The notes below the pieces were generated by a model. That model saw only the letters and a program-made list of their open reading frames with translations, was not told where the DNA came from and did not search any database. Of a DNA stretch of 64,000 nucleotides, positions 32,511 to 46,500 are shown piece by piece (position 1 is the first letter of the stretch; each line of letters begins with the position of its first letter). Source of the stretch: Eopsaltria australis. Its lineage: Eukaryota; Chordata; Aves; Passeriformes; Petroicidae. A program made the translations under genes and the position numbers. The DNA is taken from positions 1 to 64,000 of the forward strand of contig JAVTVJ010001205.1 in NCBI GenBank assembly GCA_034509425.1. The letters are read 5' to 3'.

Positions 32511-34900
32511 GCAAACATCAGATAAATTTAAGTAAGTGTGCTGGCATTTAGCCAAAACCTTAAATAAGCAAACTCAAACCACTACAACAGATCTGGGTTC
32601 AGTTCTACCTGATACTGGGGCTGGATTCCCTCTTTGACTGTCATTTTCCCCCATCCAGGGAGCAAGTCTTTTAGCAAGTAGAGGAGAGGAATCTTGAATT
32701 GCATCTATTCAAGCTGACAAACCCCTAAAATACTTCTTTCTGATGGTCCAGCTGTTAGAAAAGGCAACATCCTCTTGGTAGAGGGATGAAGCAGAGGGCA
32801 GAGTCCTGGTTCTTTCAAGAAGACCTATGTATTTTTGCATTATGTGACTGATAGGAACACAGAATCTAGAAAAGATTGGGAGTTTGGATGGCATTTTTGG
32901 GCTGGCCTCCCTCTGGAATTTGCCTGTTTCCCGACTGAATTCTGTGCTGGGGTTAGAGATCCGTGTGTTCCTTGGGTGTATGGAACACAGGCTTTTTTAT
33001 ATCACCCACTTTTCATCAGATAAAACAGGAACAGAGTTTTAAATTTTGATTTCACTTAAGCTAGAAAGAAAAGACATTTAAAGCAAAGGAAGTGGCAATA
33101 AGAGTACTTAATTAACTGCTGTCAGTATGCTTCCATGAAGCCTAGGATTCCTGTCATCAACAAAAAGCAGTAAGTTTTTTAATTTCAGTAGAGCACCTAT
33201 CTGAAACTACTGGCTGTGTTGTACCTTTTGTCACCAGTCTCTCCTATGTTTCTCAGCCGCTTCAGTGCCAATAGGCCCAGTGACTTTTAAAGCCCTTTTT
33301 GTTATCTTTGATCTCAAAATTAACATTGGAAAGCATTTTGCTGATTTCAAGGTTTAGAGCTGGAGGGCAAGACCTCTCAGCAGTTCCTCCCCAAGCCAGT
33401 TCTTGCCTTTCTCAATCCTGTGAAAGCATCGCTTTTAGGCAGAAAATTATGTTAGAAACATTTCTAGAGGGATCAAGGCCTACAGCAAAGTTAGGTAAAC
33501 TTTTCAGTAAAGACCAACAGCACAAAGCTTAACAGGTACCAATTCCCATACACTTGGAGAAGACCCTTGAGACCTAACACTGGAAAAATCAGTGTTTGCA
33601 AAGTTCCACCTAGGAGAATTTTAAATAAAGATGAAGTACTTGTTACTTGGAATTCATGATTCTGAATGATAGTTTCAAAAAGAAAGTTAAAGTTTCTTGT
33701 TTAGTCACTAATAATCCAGGATTTTGCAATGTCCTGCTTTTTTTTGTTTTGTTTTTAATAGTAATAGGTCTGCTTTAATTAGAAAGGCTGTAATATAGAT
33801 TAAGGCATTAGGCAAACTGGAATCCTGCCATCTCTTATGAGAGGGCTGGGAGAACCATTTAGATAATCAAAATTCCAGAATGTTGCATTAAGGTGTATGC
33901 AGTCAGTGCAGTAGGATAAATGCTCAAAACCCAAAATCATGAACTTTGGAGACCTAGCAGGTGATTTTCTTGCCCCAAATAATCTATGACCTAGGTAGCA
34001 GATCCTGGAAATCTTCACCTGAGTAGACCTGGTGAGGCTAATGATGTGACTAAAGGTTTGAAAGATGAGGACCTACAGAAACAATCTACACCCAAAAGGT
34101 ATCCAGACTGTTTTATAGCATACAGATTCAGTTTTATTTATCCTTTATCAGCAGTTAGGATTACAAACAGCAGGTGTTTCATGCAGCACCAAAGCAGGGG
34201 TCTAGATGGAGACAACCTGGGGAAGAGCTGACAGAAACCCAAAAGAAAGAACAGTAGGAAGATCTGACTCACTTTCTTTGGGGTTACTTTCTTGAAATAA
34301 AGTAATCATAGCAGTGATGCCTCATTCATCTGCAAGATAAACCAACCATATGAAGAGGGGTGAAGAAAAACCATACAAAATACTTTCTGTCCAGTGGGAT
34401 AAAATATTCATGAATGAAAAGAATCAGGGGTTTTGCTTAATGAAGAATTCAAGTTTTCAAATCTCAAATCTGAGGGTTTTCCACTCATTAACCTGAATTT
34501 TGCTATTTTACTATGGCTATTGAGTCAAGCGGGTTTTCAATTCAGATCCAGGGAATGTTGTGATCTCTGTGAGAGAGAGCTTCAAGACTGAAGATGTCAA
34601 AATGCTATTGCACACTATAATTGATTTTTGTGTGTGTGTACAATTTGCTTAAAGTATTAATGGAAAAAGTAGGTAGTTGCAGCTAATGCTTTTTTTTTGG
34701 AGTAATCTGAACCATCTGCCTCTATATATTAAGGAGTTCACTCTTTAATCCAGATTATGGCTGACAAACTGGTTTTGGCATTCACATTTCACTAGCACTG
34801 TGCCCTTGAAGAGCTGATGTGGCTGTAGAAACTCTCTCACTTACAACTGTTGTGTTTGAAAATATTTTTTGTTTGGCTTTCTTGTAGTTGTTTTCTTATA
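32511..34900. other. Intergenic LMAN1-CPLX4, no gene recognised
   Basis: AT-rich sequence with no coding signal that I can support. Confidence 0.5.
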
Positions 34901-34902
34901 GC

Positions 34903-34909
<7 letters not shown>

Positions 34910-34936
<27 letters not shown>

Positions 34937-34943
34937 TTTTTTT
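34910..34943 (+). repeat. Poly(T) tract next to the CPLX4 start
   Basis: (TTTTC)n followed by 23 T ends 6 nt before the CPLX4 ATG. The sequence T-run, then GAG, then AAGATGG could be a polypyrimidine tract and splice acceptor for a non-coding upstream exon. Confidence 0.75.
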
Positions 34944-34949
34944 GAGAAG

Positions 34950-37900
34950 ATGGCCTTTCTAATGAAAAGTATGTTGAGTAACCAGGTAAAGAATTTGGGA
35001 CTTGGAGGTGGAGGGGAAGAAAGCAAAGAAGAAAGCACTCCTTCTGATCCAGCAGCAGCTGCAGGAATGACCAGAGAGGAGTATGAGGAATATCAAAAAC
35101 AAATAGTTGAGGAGAAGTGAGTACCTGTTCCCTTATTATGAGTACGGGGCTGATTCTTGGTAACTTTGTGCAGATAAAAATGACACAAATAAAGCCAAAC
35201 ATGAGGTTCTTCACTATTTTTTTTAAAGCAGATGAATCTTTGCTAAAAAGACTTTCCAAAATAAAAGTTCCCCAACTGCAAATGATAAAATATTACGTTC
35301 CCTCTTCCTGCCCCCCCTCCCCATCCTGCAACTCTCTCCTATGCTTTCCTGCTATCTCCACAGCTTGACATGCTGGACTCATTCCTAGGTGATGTTACTT
35401 TATCTAGAAAAAATTTCCAAGATATTCGTAGTGCAGGATTTAATTCTCAAATGTATATGATTTGTTCTCCTAGAACTCAGTGTGGAGGACACTTTCAATG
35501 TGTAATATTTTGTTGTCCACATTTATTAGGGCAGACCTGAAAAAGTACTGAGTGCTATATTAAATGCTCATTTATCCTGAGCAAAGGTTTAAAATGGTTA
35601 TTTTTTCCTAAATTCTACTAAATAAAGCAGAACTTTAAAATCAATTAAGTCTCAATTTTGTCTGTAAAGACAATCTTTATCAATTGCTGTGTTTATGAAA
35701 ACAAGTAAAATGGAGGACTTGGCGTGTAGGAGTTCAAACCATGCATAATTATAAATAAAACAAATGACTTTTAAATCTCAAATGCATCTGTTCCTCTAAT
35801 GGTCAATTACATAATGGTTGTGTAAATCCTTCTTGTAAGATGATTATAGGTGCCAGGTTAATGACTGATGGAATTTGAGGTATCCAGGTCTGTATTTAGC
35901 ATTAGACATTTCTATCAGGAAACCCTGAAGAGGTGTCATTTGGTCTGGAAAAAAGCACAGAATGTTTTGCTCTGCCTTTTGTCAAGGGATATTTAAAAGA
36001 GAAATGGCCACCTGCTGGCAGAAAGATGCTTTATGGAGGCTGAGAATCAATACAGGATTCCTGGGATAGGGAAATGCCTGGGAAAATAATTACTTCTATA
36101 CTGTTTTTAAGTGTCCTTTCCATGCTGAACTGTACTGAGGAAGCAGGGCAGGAGTACCCCTATAGGACAGTTAGAAACTCTAAGAGAAAAGATCATCTCA
36201 GGATGAGATGTGGTTCTGTGTCAGGAATCTCAGTCATAGGCAGAGCATGTTCCTGTTTCAGGGCTCCCTGGATTTTGCCCAGTGTTCAACTGTGCAGGAG
36301 TGGAGACCAGAAAAGTAAATGTGCCTTGCTGAACTTGTGCTCAGGCAGTTTTGAACCCGTAACCAACCAGGCTTTGGGTTCTTCTCAGATTTTCAGTTTG
36401 TTTGTGAAGGTTTTGTTTTTAGAGGAAGAGAAATCCAAAAACTCATTTTGGAAGCAGAGGAAAAGTAATATTTCATTTTGCAAGCAGCTTTTATGTGCCA
36501 AAATACCTATACTGAAACAAGATCAATTTTGCAATAGAATTTCCATGAAAATGCTACAGGGGACAAAAGAAATTAAAGGGAGAGGGGGGTGAAGGGTGAG
36601 TGTTATCAAATGTTACCAAAAATCTTTGAGGAGACACATTTTGCAAATAAATACATATGTAATCTAAAAAGAATGGCGCAGACCAGTTCTTAAATCTAAT
36701 GAAAACATTTTATAAAATCACAGATTAAATCAGTGCTTTTCCATGCAGGGAAACTTTAGAATTCATTGCCCTTGTGAAACAATTAATGCTCAAAGAAAGA
36801 CCAGGAAAATTCACAGGTAACAGAAGCGCAGGAAGTGTGGCCCCTTGGCATCACTTTATTGGTATTGCTCCTTTTGTGCCTTTGGACAAGTTACTTATCT
36901 TGGGGAATAACTCCCATGTGTAGCTTTTTGCAGCTGAACAACTGGTTCAGTGCAAAAGATTGTATTTATTAGTATCTAAGTATTTATTAGCACCTTGAAG
37001 GAACAGTTTTTCTGACTTCCAGGATGGAAAGAGATGCAGCATTTGCACAGAAAAAAGCCGAGCGAGCCATTCTGAGGGTTCACCTGAGAGAAAAGTACAG
37101 ACTGCCCAAGGTAAGCCTGTAGCTCATGAGCTAATGTAGTCCAGAGGCCAAATTTCAACCAGTTTTAAACTGCTCATTCCTTTTTCTTTAGTGATCCTGG
37201 CACTGTCAAATATTTCCAGGAAAACCAAAATATTGAAAGCAAAAGCTTCAAGTAACTTATTTAAAATAATTTGTTTTAATTATTGTGTTATTTTGTACGC
37301 TTCTGCCATGGGCGGGAGAGAGGTAATACAGGACAGAGTACTCTCTCCAGGACTTTGGATCACACATTTGCTCTGACCTGTCACTACTGGGAGGATGTTG
37401 GCATATTTCATTTATACCCCTCGAGGATATGTGTGGTGGTTCTTAGCAATTTGAGAGTTTATTTGTATTACTCACCTGCCAGCTCTGAGTCATTACCACT
37501 TGTTTTCTGATCAGTACTTTCCAGTGCTTTTTAATTAAAATTGAGGAAGGTAAAGAATCCATCTCCTGTCAATTTAACTGCTAAAAAATGTAGTGCTTAA
37601 TCCACACAAGTCATTTAGGGGCTCATCATCAACAGAAAGAGACCAGCACTTGTAGCCTCACCTAGCCAGACTTTTAAATAAGCATTTAAGGTGGAGTTGG
37701 ATCACCTCCCAGTGGCTGTGTCTCTTCCAGAGGGAGGCCAGGTGACAGCTGAAGTCAGGGAAAATGTATTCCACCCCTAAGAGCCTAGTTCTTCTGGTGC
37801 TCTAGCTAGACAACATACCCTGAGGGTGAGTTTAATTATGGAAAGATTAATTATGCAAAAAAATGAAATCCAAGATGTTAAATGATTGATTGGATTGGAG

Positions 37901-40900
37901 GCCTAAGTCTCTAAACACCAGCATTTTAATTAGCAGCTGAGGAGTAAAATATCATTAGGCTTTGCTTTCCTTTTGGAGGCATATCCTGAGACAGCTCCTG
38001 AGCTGCATTTACCCAGTCTCGCCAGAGCTTTCAGCTCCAAGGGGGACTGCTTTGGAAAGCTCCAGGTTACTTGAGTGCCCAGGTCTCAGCTAAACGTCAG
38101 TGGAGCTGGGTGTGTCTGGTTTTCAAATTCTCCCACTTGTAGTGTTTTTTTCAGCTTGAGATGGTGTCCAGGTCTCCAGTCCCCCTTGGCTGAGCACCTC
38201 ATAGACACACAAGCATGCAATGGTGATCTGACCCATCTCCAGCAGGATCTTGGCTTTGGCATGTACTAAGTGCTCTCTGGGGCCATGTTTTAGTAATAAC
38301 AATAGAAAACTTATCTCCATGGTAGGAGAGTAGCTCTAAGTCAGCAAACAATATTGCAGGACACGTTTTTCTACATTTCTTTCTCCCTATATAACATTTA
38401 TTGGCTTTCATCAGCCCTTATGAAAACATGTTATAGCAGAAATAAAATGAAATTATTACATGCACGCTATATGTTCCTGAAAAAAATTCAATGCTGCAAT
38501 GCAACATTCTGGCAGCAAAATGCTCTCAGACTTGTGATAATGCATTAAATATTCTGAAAATTTAAAGTCATTTCAGGTAGCGTAGTATGGGCTAGAAACA
38601 CTGAATATTACCAGTATCAATCACTAGCAAGCATTTTAAGTAAAAGCTTGAAATTCAGGACTAAGCAGGGCACCCTTTGCCATGTAAAATCTAAAGCGCC
38701 ATGCTATCTGGGCCAGATTTATAAGAGAAAGTAGACCCTTAATGAACCTAATCCTATTAACAGAGTTGTCAACTTTGGTTTGTCATCAGAAAGATGTTTT
38801 TAGCCATGAGATGTTAGATCTATGGACAACTTTTTCATCTTTGGCATATTCAGTGCATCATATTCATACAAAACATTTTAAAAATATATAAATACAGACA
38901 TTAATATTTTAATAAGAATATTGATTTTTTTTAAAACTCACCAAATTTTCTTATCCACTTGCTGCCTTTTTCCTGAACTGGGACACAGTAATCAATGAAT
39001 TTCTGCAAGATCTAAACACTGGGGCATGAGTTGATGGTGAGCTGTGAAAAAACGGAGTCCCAATGCAGATGTCAGGAGGGAGCAGTCCCCACTCACCAGC
39101 TCTGTGCTCCAAGCTGTGATCTCTGGAATCTCTGAGGGTGTTTCTGTGGAGGAAGGCTGCTGGTTCCAACCTACGGCTTCTCGTACTGTATTGGGTCTGA
39201 CTGGGGTAAAGCTCACAGCCCTTACAGTGCTGTGTTTTGCTTTGGTAGCTGGCGTTGATAACAGAGCAGTGTTTTGGCTACTGCCAAGCAGTGCTGTCCC
39301 TCTGACATTCCTTCCCCCACTGAAGGGGATGGGGGTGGGCAAGATCCTGGGAGGGGACACCAGCAGGCCAGCTGACCCCAGTCAGCCAAAGGGATATTCC
39401 ATACCACATGATGTCAGCTCAGATATATAAGGGAAGGAAGAGAGGAGGAGGAGGAGGAACTCAGGAATCATCCATGTTTGCCTCCTTGAACAACCATTAC
39501 GCGTGCTGAAGCCCTGCTTCCCAGGAAGTGTCCAGACATCACTACTGATGGGAAGTAGAGATTGATTGTTTTCTCTTCTTGCTCTTGCACGCGCAACTCT
39601 CAGCTTGTTTGTTCTATTTTTTCCCCGCTGTAATAAAACTGCCTTTTCTTACCCTGATAGTCTTTTTCAATATTATCCTCTCCCCTCTCCCAGCGGGAGG
39701 GGGAGTGATAGAGTGACTGAGTGGGCACCTGGCACCTGGCCGGGGTCAACCCACGACACGTACCTACTTGAGAGGTACCTGCAGCCCTTCAGTGGCATAA
39801 GGATGGTGGGGCTGCTGTGTTGCCAATCAGAAGTCCCACCTGCAGGTCAAGGCAAGGTGAACTCTGATTTTGTATGTTACTGGTGCATTATAGGTGATGA
39901 ATTACAGGATCTGGTCTGGAGTCAGCTACCTAAGGATCACTGCACATCAGCATAGGTAAATGTTATGACAGGATAAATTAGGCATAAGGAAAGCAGTATA
40001 TCACACAGCAGTGCTGGAAAAGAGTTTGGTTCTCCTGTGGATTAGTCTGTGAGCTTTGATCTTTTTCGTTTACAAGCAGACTTCATATAAGCAAGTGTTG
40101 AACCAGCATTTGGTCTTCTTTGCTCCTTAAGTTGCACAGAAGACTAACATCCTTGGTCAGAGAACCGAAAGTGCCATTTAACAAGCAATACCGCTTTGAT
40201 TGTTCTTTTCCTCGCCTGGAGGGCGTCGTCTCCTTTTGAGGGCTCTTGACAAAACTTTTAGTGAAAGAAGCTGTCCCTCCCTGAGAGAGACTGCTTTTCC
40301 CGCCCGGCGGGCATGGAGCTGTCTAATGTCAAACCGTATCCTTTACCTGTGGGAGCTAGAGAAGGAATTTCCCCTGTGATATCAGATGGTGACCATCTCC
40401 TGCTTGCACTATCTTAATCCTTCTCCCTCTCTCTCACTCACTTTTTTCTCATTTCTGTACACACTTAATGCTACAAAAGAAAGTTGGTGTCCTTGAACTG
40501 GACCTTTGCACCTTAATTTGGGCAGAGGACTTTGCCATCAAATTGTAACAAAGCAGATATTTAGAAGTTTTCTGCTCACACCTACCTGTATATCATTGTA
40601 TATGTAAAGAACTCTATTGCATCTATAGCAAAACAAATCTGGGACTGACTACATCAGATGCATAATCGGGGTCAAAAAATATTACCATGCACTCAGACTC
40701 TATCGCCTATGCTGTTGAATTGTCAGAATAATGTCTGACCCAGTTTTGGCCTGGGCACTCTCCCAGGCAGTTCCCACGGCCAGTTTGGGAGTTAAGACAG
40801 GCATTCCCAATCAGCAGTTAGATGGGACCACCCTGTTTGGTAGGGCAACAGAGTTCAATAGCATCCCAGTGGGCTTTTCCAGGCCAGCTGGCCTTGGGGC

Positions 40901-43137
40901 AAGAGACCAGTGCCAGGCATTTTTGATTTAGTAGAATAGATGTTGCTTCTGTGTTCACTTTTCCATTTCAAATCAAAGTAAACAAGAATCAAATGCTCAA
41001 ATTTTAGAAGGAAGAGAAGAGGCCATATGTGTATCATGTGCTTCTTTGCTTCTTGTTGAGCAACCCCACCCTGTTAAAGCTCATTTTAGGTCTATTAAAG
41101 CTAAATGCCAAGTAGGTAGAGGCAGGTGGCTTGGGCAGAATTGTATTGCTTTAGGCTATATCTCAATATATTCTTTTTTGGTCAGATAACACTTTGAAGC
41201 CCCAAACTGTTGCACATCACATCCCAGACTTCCATAGGACAGTGGTCTTTGATCCAAGAACATGCCAGACAATTGTTCACATTGCCAAAGATGTGAATCA
41301 CTACAGCAGCGTGCAATGATGACGCCTTAAATTAGAAATAATTCTAAAGGAAAGAACATGTGTGATTTTCTGATAAGGGGTACTTTTTCAGTAATTAACA
41401 TTTTTTTATCATCCTCTACTGCTACTGGTGAGGATTTCAAAAGGGCTAATTCCTCTGATAGCCATCAGTTGCTGAATGAAAGTTTAACACAATTTTCCCT
41501 GCTACACAATCAATAAAAAAATATCTCTTCTGATTGGGAGATTTTTTCTAGCTCCCACAGATCTGACCACAGCAACCCTTACCCAAAAAGGTGAAGAGAT
41601 GTCCTTACCCATTTTATCCACATAGCAGTAACAATCCTGCTAGAGCTCTCCACAGTTTTACAGGAGATATGGAGAGAAATCAGATTAAAGGGAAGTACAG
41701 TTATTGCAAACATAAAGTGTGGAAATATGGAACAGTAAATAGTGGTTATGCAGCCAACCACCCCCAGTCTGCCTGTCCTTGCTAAGGCCTGCAACAACAC
41801 AGACGTTGCTCATATATGCCCTTGCACTCATTTGTCCTTTCATTCATGCAAAACCTAGACCCCTCACTCTAAAAAACACCTCCTGCTGATAGTATTGCTG
41901 CTTATTCATATCAGGCCTTTGCTGCTGTCATGCTTCATTTTGGAGATGTAATGAGGCATTAATGCTTATCTTTGATGTGTGAACTGTGTCAAAATATCCT
42001 GTTCTTCTGAGCTCTGGATCCATCAGAATCCACCAGAAAATGTGAACAAAATCACCATTGTTTGGAAAATTGACCTATTCCCACTGATGGAGTGTTTCAG
42101 GGGGCAGGCAGGAAGCAAATGTGTGTAGTGCTTACTGCATCTCAGCCTTTTAATTGCTTAACCAGTTTCTTCTCCTGTCTCCTTTTGCTTTCTCAGACTC
42201 ACACCCAACCTCCCTCCCCTCTTTTGTTGTCCAAGTCCTCCTATTACCCCATTTACCAGCACCGCAACACTGATTATGTGCCAGGCAGCCCCTGCTCTTC
42301 ATCACAACTCAGAGAGGCCAACCAAAGACCTAGACAGAGTTGAGACATGGTTTGGGAAGATGGAGGACCCTTTTTCCAGTAATTCATTCTGAAGTTTAAT
42401 GCATCTTTCTTCCAGCAGACTTCAGTTTAGTGCTGATACCTAAAAATCCCCCCACCAAAAATTGAATAAGGGAATGGTACCACGGCTTTTCTAAAGTTCT
42501 CGCTTCATTGACCAGAAGCTGACAGGCACATCACAGCAGCTGACAGGCTCAGCAGTGTCCTGCAGCATGATTTTGGGGGATACAAATGACTTGGAATGGA
42601 ATTCCTGCACTATCAGCATGGCAAAGATTTCTAAAATGGCAAGTGACACCGAGGGTTTCAGTTTTGACAGTGCTGAAGCCCTTCAAAGAAATATAATTGA
42701 CATTGCCCAAAAAATCTTAGAACTTGCATGGAGACTGATTGAGGCCCTGAATTCACAAGTTGCGCTCAAAAAAAATTGACAGAAAAATCTGTGCATCTGT
42801 TTCGGTTCTCCCTAAAAACCAAAAAAAAAAAGAACAAAACAAGAGGCTCATTGGTAGATCCCGGGAGAGCAGAAATACTCTCATCTGCTGGTTTTGTTTC
42901 CTGCTTTAGAGTGAATTGGATGAGAATCAAATACAGATGGCTGGAGATGATGTGGGGTTGCCAGAAGACCTTCAGAAGATGGTGGCAGAAGATCAGGAGG
43001 AGGAAGAGGACAAGGACTCTATCCTGGGCCAGCTGCAGAACATCCAGAATATGGACATGGATGCCATCAAAGAAAAGGCACAAGCCACCTTCACTGAGAT
43101 GAAACAGGCAGCTGAGCAGAAATGCTCTGTGATGTAG
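34950..43137 (+). CDS. CPLX4: CPLX4 (complexin-4), 3 coding exons
   Basis: Coding exons 34950-35116, 37023-37110 and 42910-43137 join in frame to 160 residues, the length of human CPLX4. Exon 1 encodes [20 protein letters not shown] and the [12 protein letters not shown] segment. Exon 2 encodes the central SNARE-binding helix (ERDAAF...KYRLPK). Exon 3 encodes the acidic [10 protein letters not shown] stretch and ends CSVM, a CAAX farnesylation box that marks CPLX3/4 as opposed to CPLX1/2. Complexins clamp and promote SNARE-driven vesicle fusion. CPLX4 acts at ribbon synapses of retinal photoreceptors and bipolar cells. Intron 2 (5.8 kb) holds an ERVL-type solo LTR. The adjoining RAX is also an eye gene, though co-regulation is not shown. 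Confidence 0.96.
39187..39758 (+). mobile_element. Solo LTR in CPLX4 intron 2 (ERVL-type, 5-bp TSD)
   Basis: This 572-bp LTR runs TGTATTGGG...CCCACGACA, flanked by CGTAC at 39182-39186 and 39759-39763. It has TATATAA at 39424-39430 and AATAAA at 39632-39637. A 5-bp duplication fits class III (ERVL) integrases. It is in sense orientation with CPLX4 and unrelated by eye to the ERV-A and ERV-B LTRs. Confidence 0.9.
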
Positions 43138-43521
43138 AAGAGCCACCACTGCCCAAGGGCTGTAACTTCAGTCTTGTGTTGCTGGGGCTTCGGAGGGAGA
43201 GTAAGCAGCGGAATGCACATAGCTCTATAGCATTCAGTGTAAATACAGAAAAGTGATGAGAGAGAGACTTTAAAACCCTGAGGGAAGAGTAAAAATTTAC
43301 CTGCTGGGACTGCCTAAAAGGAAGTTAGAACTGATCCTCAGTTTTGAACATAACTTTTTCCCCCACTGAAAAAATTACTTTAAAGTTAATATTGGGGAAA
43401 AAATGTGCCTTTTTCCATTTTTTCCAAGTGATTTAAATGCTATTAAATGTGTATGTTTGAACAAAATTCTACTTCTGATACATCACATAGAGGTAACCAC
43501 CCATTTAATCCTGCTTTCAGA

Positions 43522-43527
43522 AATAAA
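43522..43527 (+). terminator. CPLX4: CPLX4 poly(A) signal
   Basis: AATAAA 385 bp after the CPLX4 stop codon, in AT-rich 3'UTR-like sequence. Confidence 0.55.
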
Positions 43528-46500
43528 CACATATTTCTTATAAAAACATGTCTGTTTCAAACATCTTGAGGCAAACAGTGTTCAAATATTGACATTTACT
43601 GCAAAACCTTGATTTTTTAAATAATCTCTGTACTAAGTGTAGCAAAAGGCAAAAAGTGAAGCATGTAACTCAACAGCTTGGGTCAAAAATGTCATACACT
43701 GAGTGGGGACTTGTAGAAAAGTAAGGCTTGGTGGTTCTCAGTGAGCCCTCCTCTGGAGCAGTGCAGGTTTCTCCAGTCTGCTTTCATTTCCCAGCCTCTC
43801 AAAGACACTTCAAACATCAAGGGACAGCAGTGACCCTCTGCTTGTCTGCTCTCTGTGCCAAATTCTGGGGCTAGGGGTACCAGCACAAAACTCGGATAGG
43901 CTAAAACCAGCTCCCCACGCTGATTCTGGGAGTTGTCTCCATCGAAGGCTAAACATGGAAGGTTATGCCAGGGTAGGGCACCTAAACCCGAGGAAAGGCA
44001 TAGCTCTCGCTGCTGCTAAATCTGCCTGTGTGTATGGGACATGCAGGCTGCTGCTCCCAAGGAATTCTATAAAATGAATGACTTTGTAAGTTTTCCAAGA
44101 GCTAGCCTGGGAATTAAATCTGGAAATGAATATATGCAGCACCTTCCTACAGGTTTATAAGTATCTTTCTCTCTCTTTCTGTCTTCAGTCAATCAAGTAA
44201 AAATATTAATTTTAAATTAACAAATGCACTAAGTATGGTTTATCTCCTTTCTTTTCCTTCCTTCCTCGCTTCCTTCCTTTTCTGTCTTTTCTCTCTTCCC
44301 CCTTTTCCTTCTCTTCTCTTCTCTTCTCTTCTCTTCTCTTCTCTTCTCTTCTCTTCTCTTTTCTTCTCTTCCTTTTTTCTCTTTCTTCCTTGATCCTGGC
44401 CTCAGGTATTGGTTTGTGAAGTGCACAAGACACAACCACAGCACACTCCAGGTGTGAAAATCACTCTGTGCTGAGCCCCCTTTGCCTGCTTTGGGTCATG
44501 TCCTCCAGCCCCACAGAACAGAAGTGGGAGCTCTGCCAAGCCCCAGGGAGTTACAGGGCTTTGTGGAGAGAAGTTAGGTCATCCTATGGATCCTGGAATG
44601 TCCCATCACCACCAGGGAGGATCTGTCCCCAGGAAGAGGTACAGGAAAAGTCTGGATAACACAGGTTCCACAGGTAAAGTAATAGTTGCAGCAGGCAGCC
44701 CACCAAGCCTGAGCGGCACAGAGCATCTTCCCACACTTGCCTGGGAAGGTCCCTGTCCCTGCAGAGGGGTCAGCAGTCACCCACAGCTACAGGGACAGTG
44801 ACAAGGGGCAGACAGACACAGCATGTCAGGAAGGATGTGAGCCTGTGCTATGCCTGCAGTGTTTTACTGGTCACTTGGAAAGGAGGCCAAATTCCCCTTT
44901 TGGCAGTCAGCTCTGCAGTGAGGCAGAGAGAAGGGCAAGGGAGAGAGGTTCCCCTCCCTCCTGCTCCAACAGCAGCTGGGTGCCAAGGTGGCAAGGGAGA
45001 GTCCCCCTACCACCTCCTGGTGCACTGGCACAGACACTGAGACAGAAGAAGACCAGAGAAAAGCTGCTGCCTTTAAAAAGAACATTATCACTGACAGTCA
45101 CAGTGGTGCCTGCCTCCACATCTGCAAAAAAGAGGGCAGCATGCAGCTTTGAGTGTTCATCATATACGGATCATGTCTGATTAAGGTAAATTACATTTAT
45201 TTGGCAAATACATTTATTTGTATGTCTTTTACCTATTTTTGACTAGAATCCTTTGTCACATTTCAAGTTGATTGCCAGTTTTCCCTAATGTTTCTGCTGA
45301 GCACACAAGCACTTTCTAAAAACACTCCTCCCAACCATATGTTAAATGTTCTTGTAGGTACTTACTAGTTTCCCTGAACACAGCCAGTTTGCTAACAGTA
45401 AAAAGAAGCTGAGATTCCTTCCTACAAATAGAGTTTGGGAAAGTTCTTTCATCAAACACTCTTCAAATATAAACTGAACAGACTTGTTTGAAAACCTGTT
45501 ATCCAATATTTTCCCCATTGTAGCAGCAAGAAAATATGCATTTTCTTCTTGCTCATTTTTCTTACCTAAGAAACACAGAGTTGACAAGTTCTCACCTTCC
45601 TTGCTTTTTCCAGAGGATGTCCTGGTACATTAAATGGCTCTCATCCAACAGGTAATTTCTTTAGTGAAGAAAACCTATGTTCAGCAGGTCTCTCAAGCAT
45701 CAGAACTATTTTGCCTAAAACCACCAAGACTTCTGATCCAATTTCTTCCTCTTGGGATCCTGCTCTCACATGACACCACAGAATCTAATTATCCATGTGG
45801 AAAGACAAGTGGGGGCTTTTAGGAGGTCTTTACATAAAGTAGATGAAATAGTCACCAGCTCAGCTCAATCAGCCTGAGGTTTGTGAGGCTCAGTGTGTTT
45901 CCCTCTGCATTGGTATAAATCTGTGTGGTGTCTCCACACTGTTGTGTTGCTTTACAGACTGAATTGTCCTATCTATAAAACACCAAAATAAGCAAGCCTA
46001 AGGCTTTTGACCTTTGAATTAAAATGTGTCTGGGACACCCTGAAAATCTTACTGAAAGCATCTGGTGCTTTAAAGGATCTAATTAAATTTGTCAGCAGAT
46101 ATAGGATCAGCATTTTCACAGTTTAAAGGGTCAGAGAAGAAAGTACAGTCAGAATCACCAAACAAGTGATTAATGAGATTCCAAAAAAATGTCAGGGCTG
46201 GCAGACAAGTGAGACTGGGAGGTGGCTTGGGGCTGGCACAGGATGGAAGCCCAGCCCCAGTGAAGTGCTGTCTTAGGCACCACTGTTAGACCAGAGCTCT
46301 CACACTCAGTCTGGAGTGGCAGAGCCAGGGCAGGGTGGCAAATCTGTGCTGCCCTCAGCAGGAGCCTGATCCTCAGCTTGCCGGAGGTGGCTGCCTGCTC
46401 CTGGCAGCACCTGCAGGGCAGCTGTTGGCAGCTGTTCCTGTCTTCAGCCGCCAGCTGCAGGCTTGGGGAGGCACATGGGTAGGAGGTGGCAGGGCCACTC

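Noticed and set aside
44212..44444. Lys/Glu/Arg-rich frames on - strand
   Set aside because: Translation of a simple TTCTC microsatellite.
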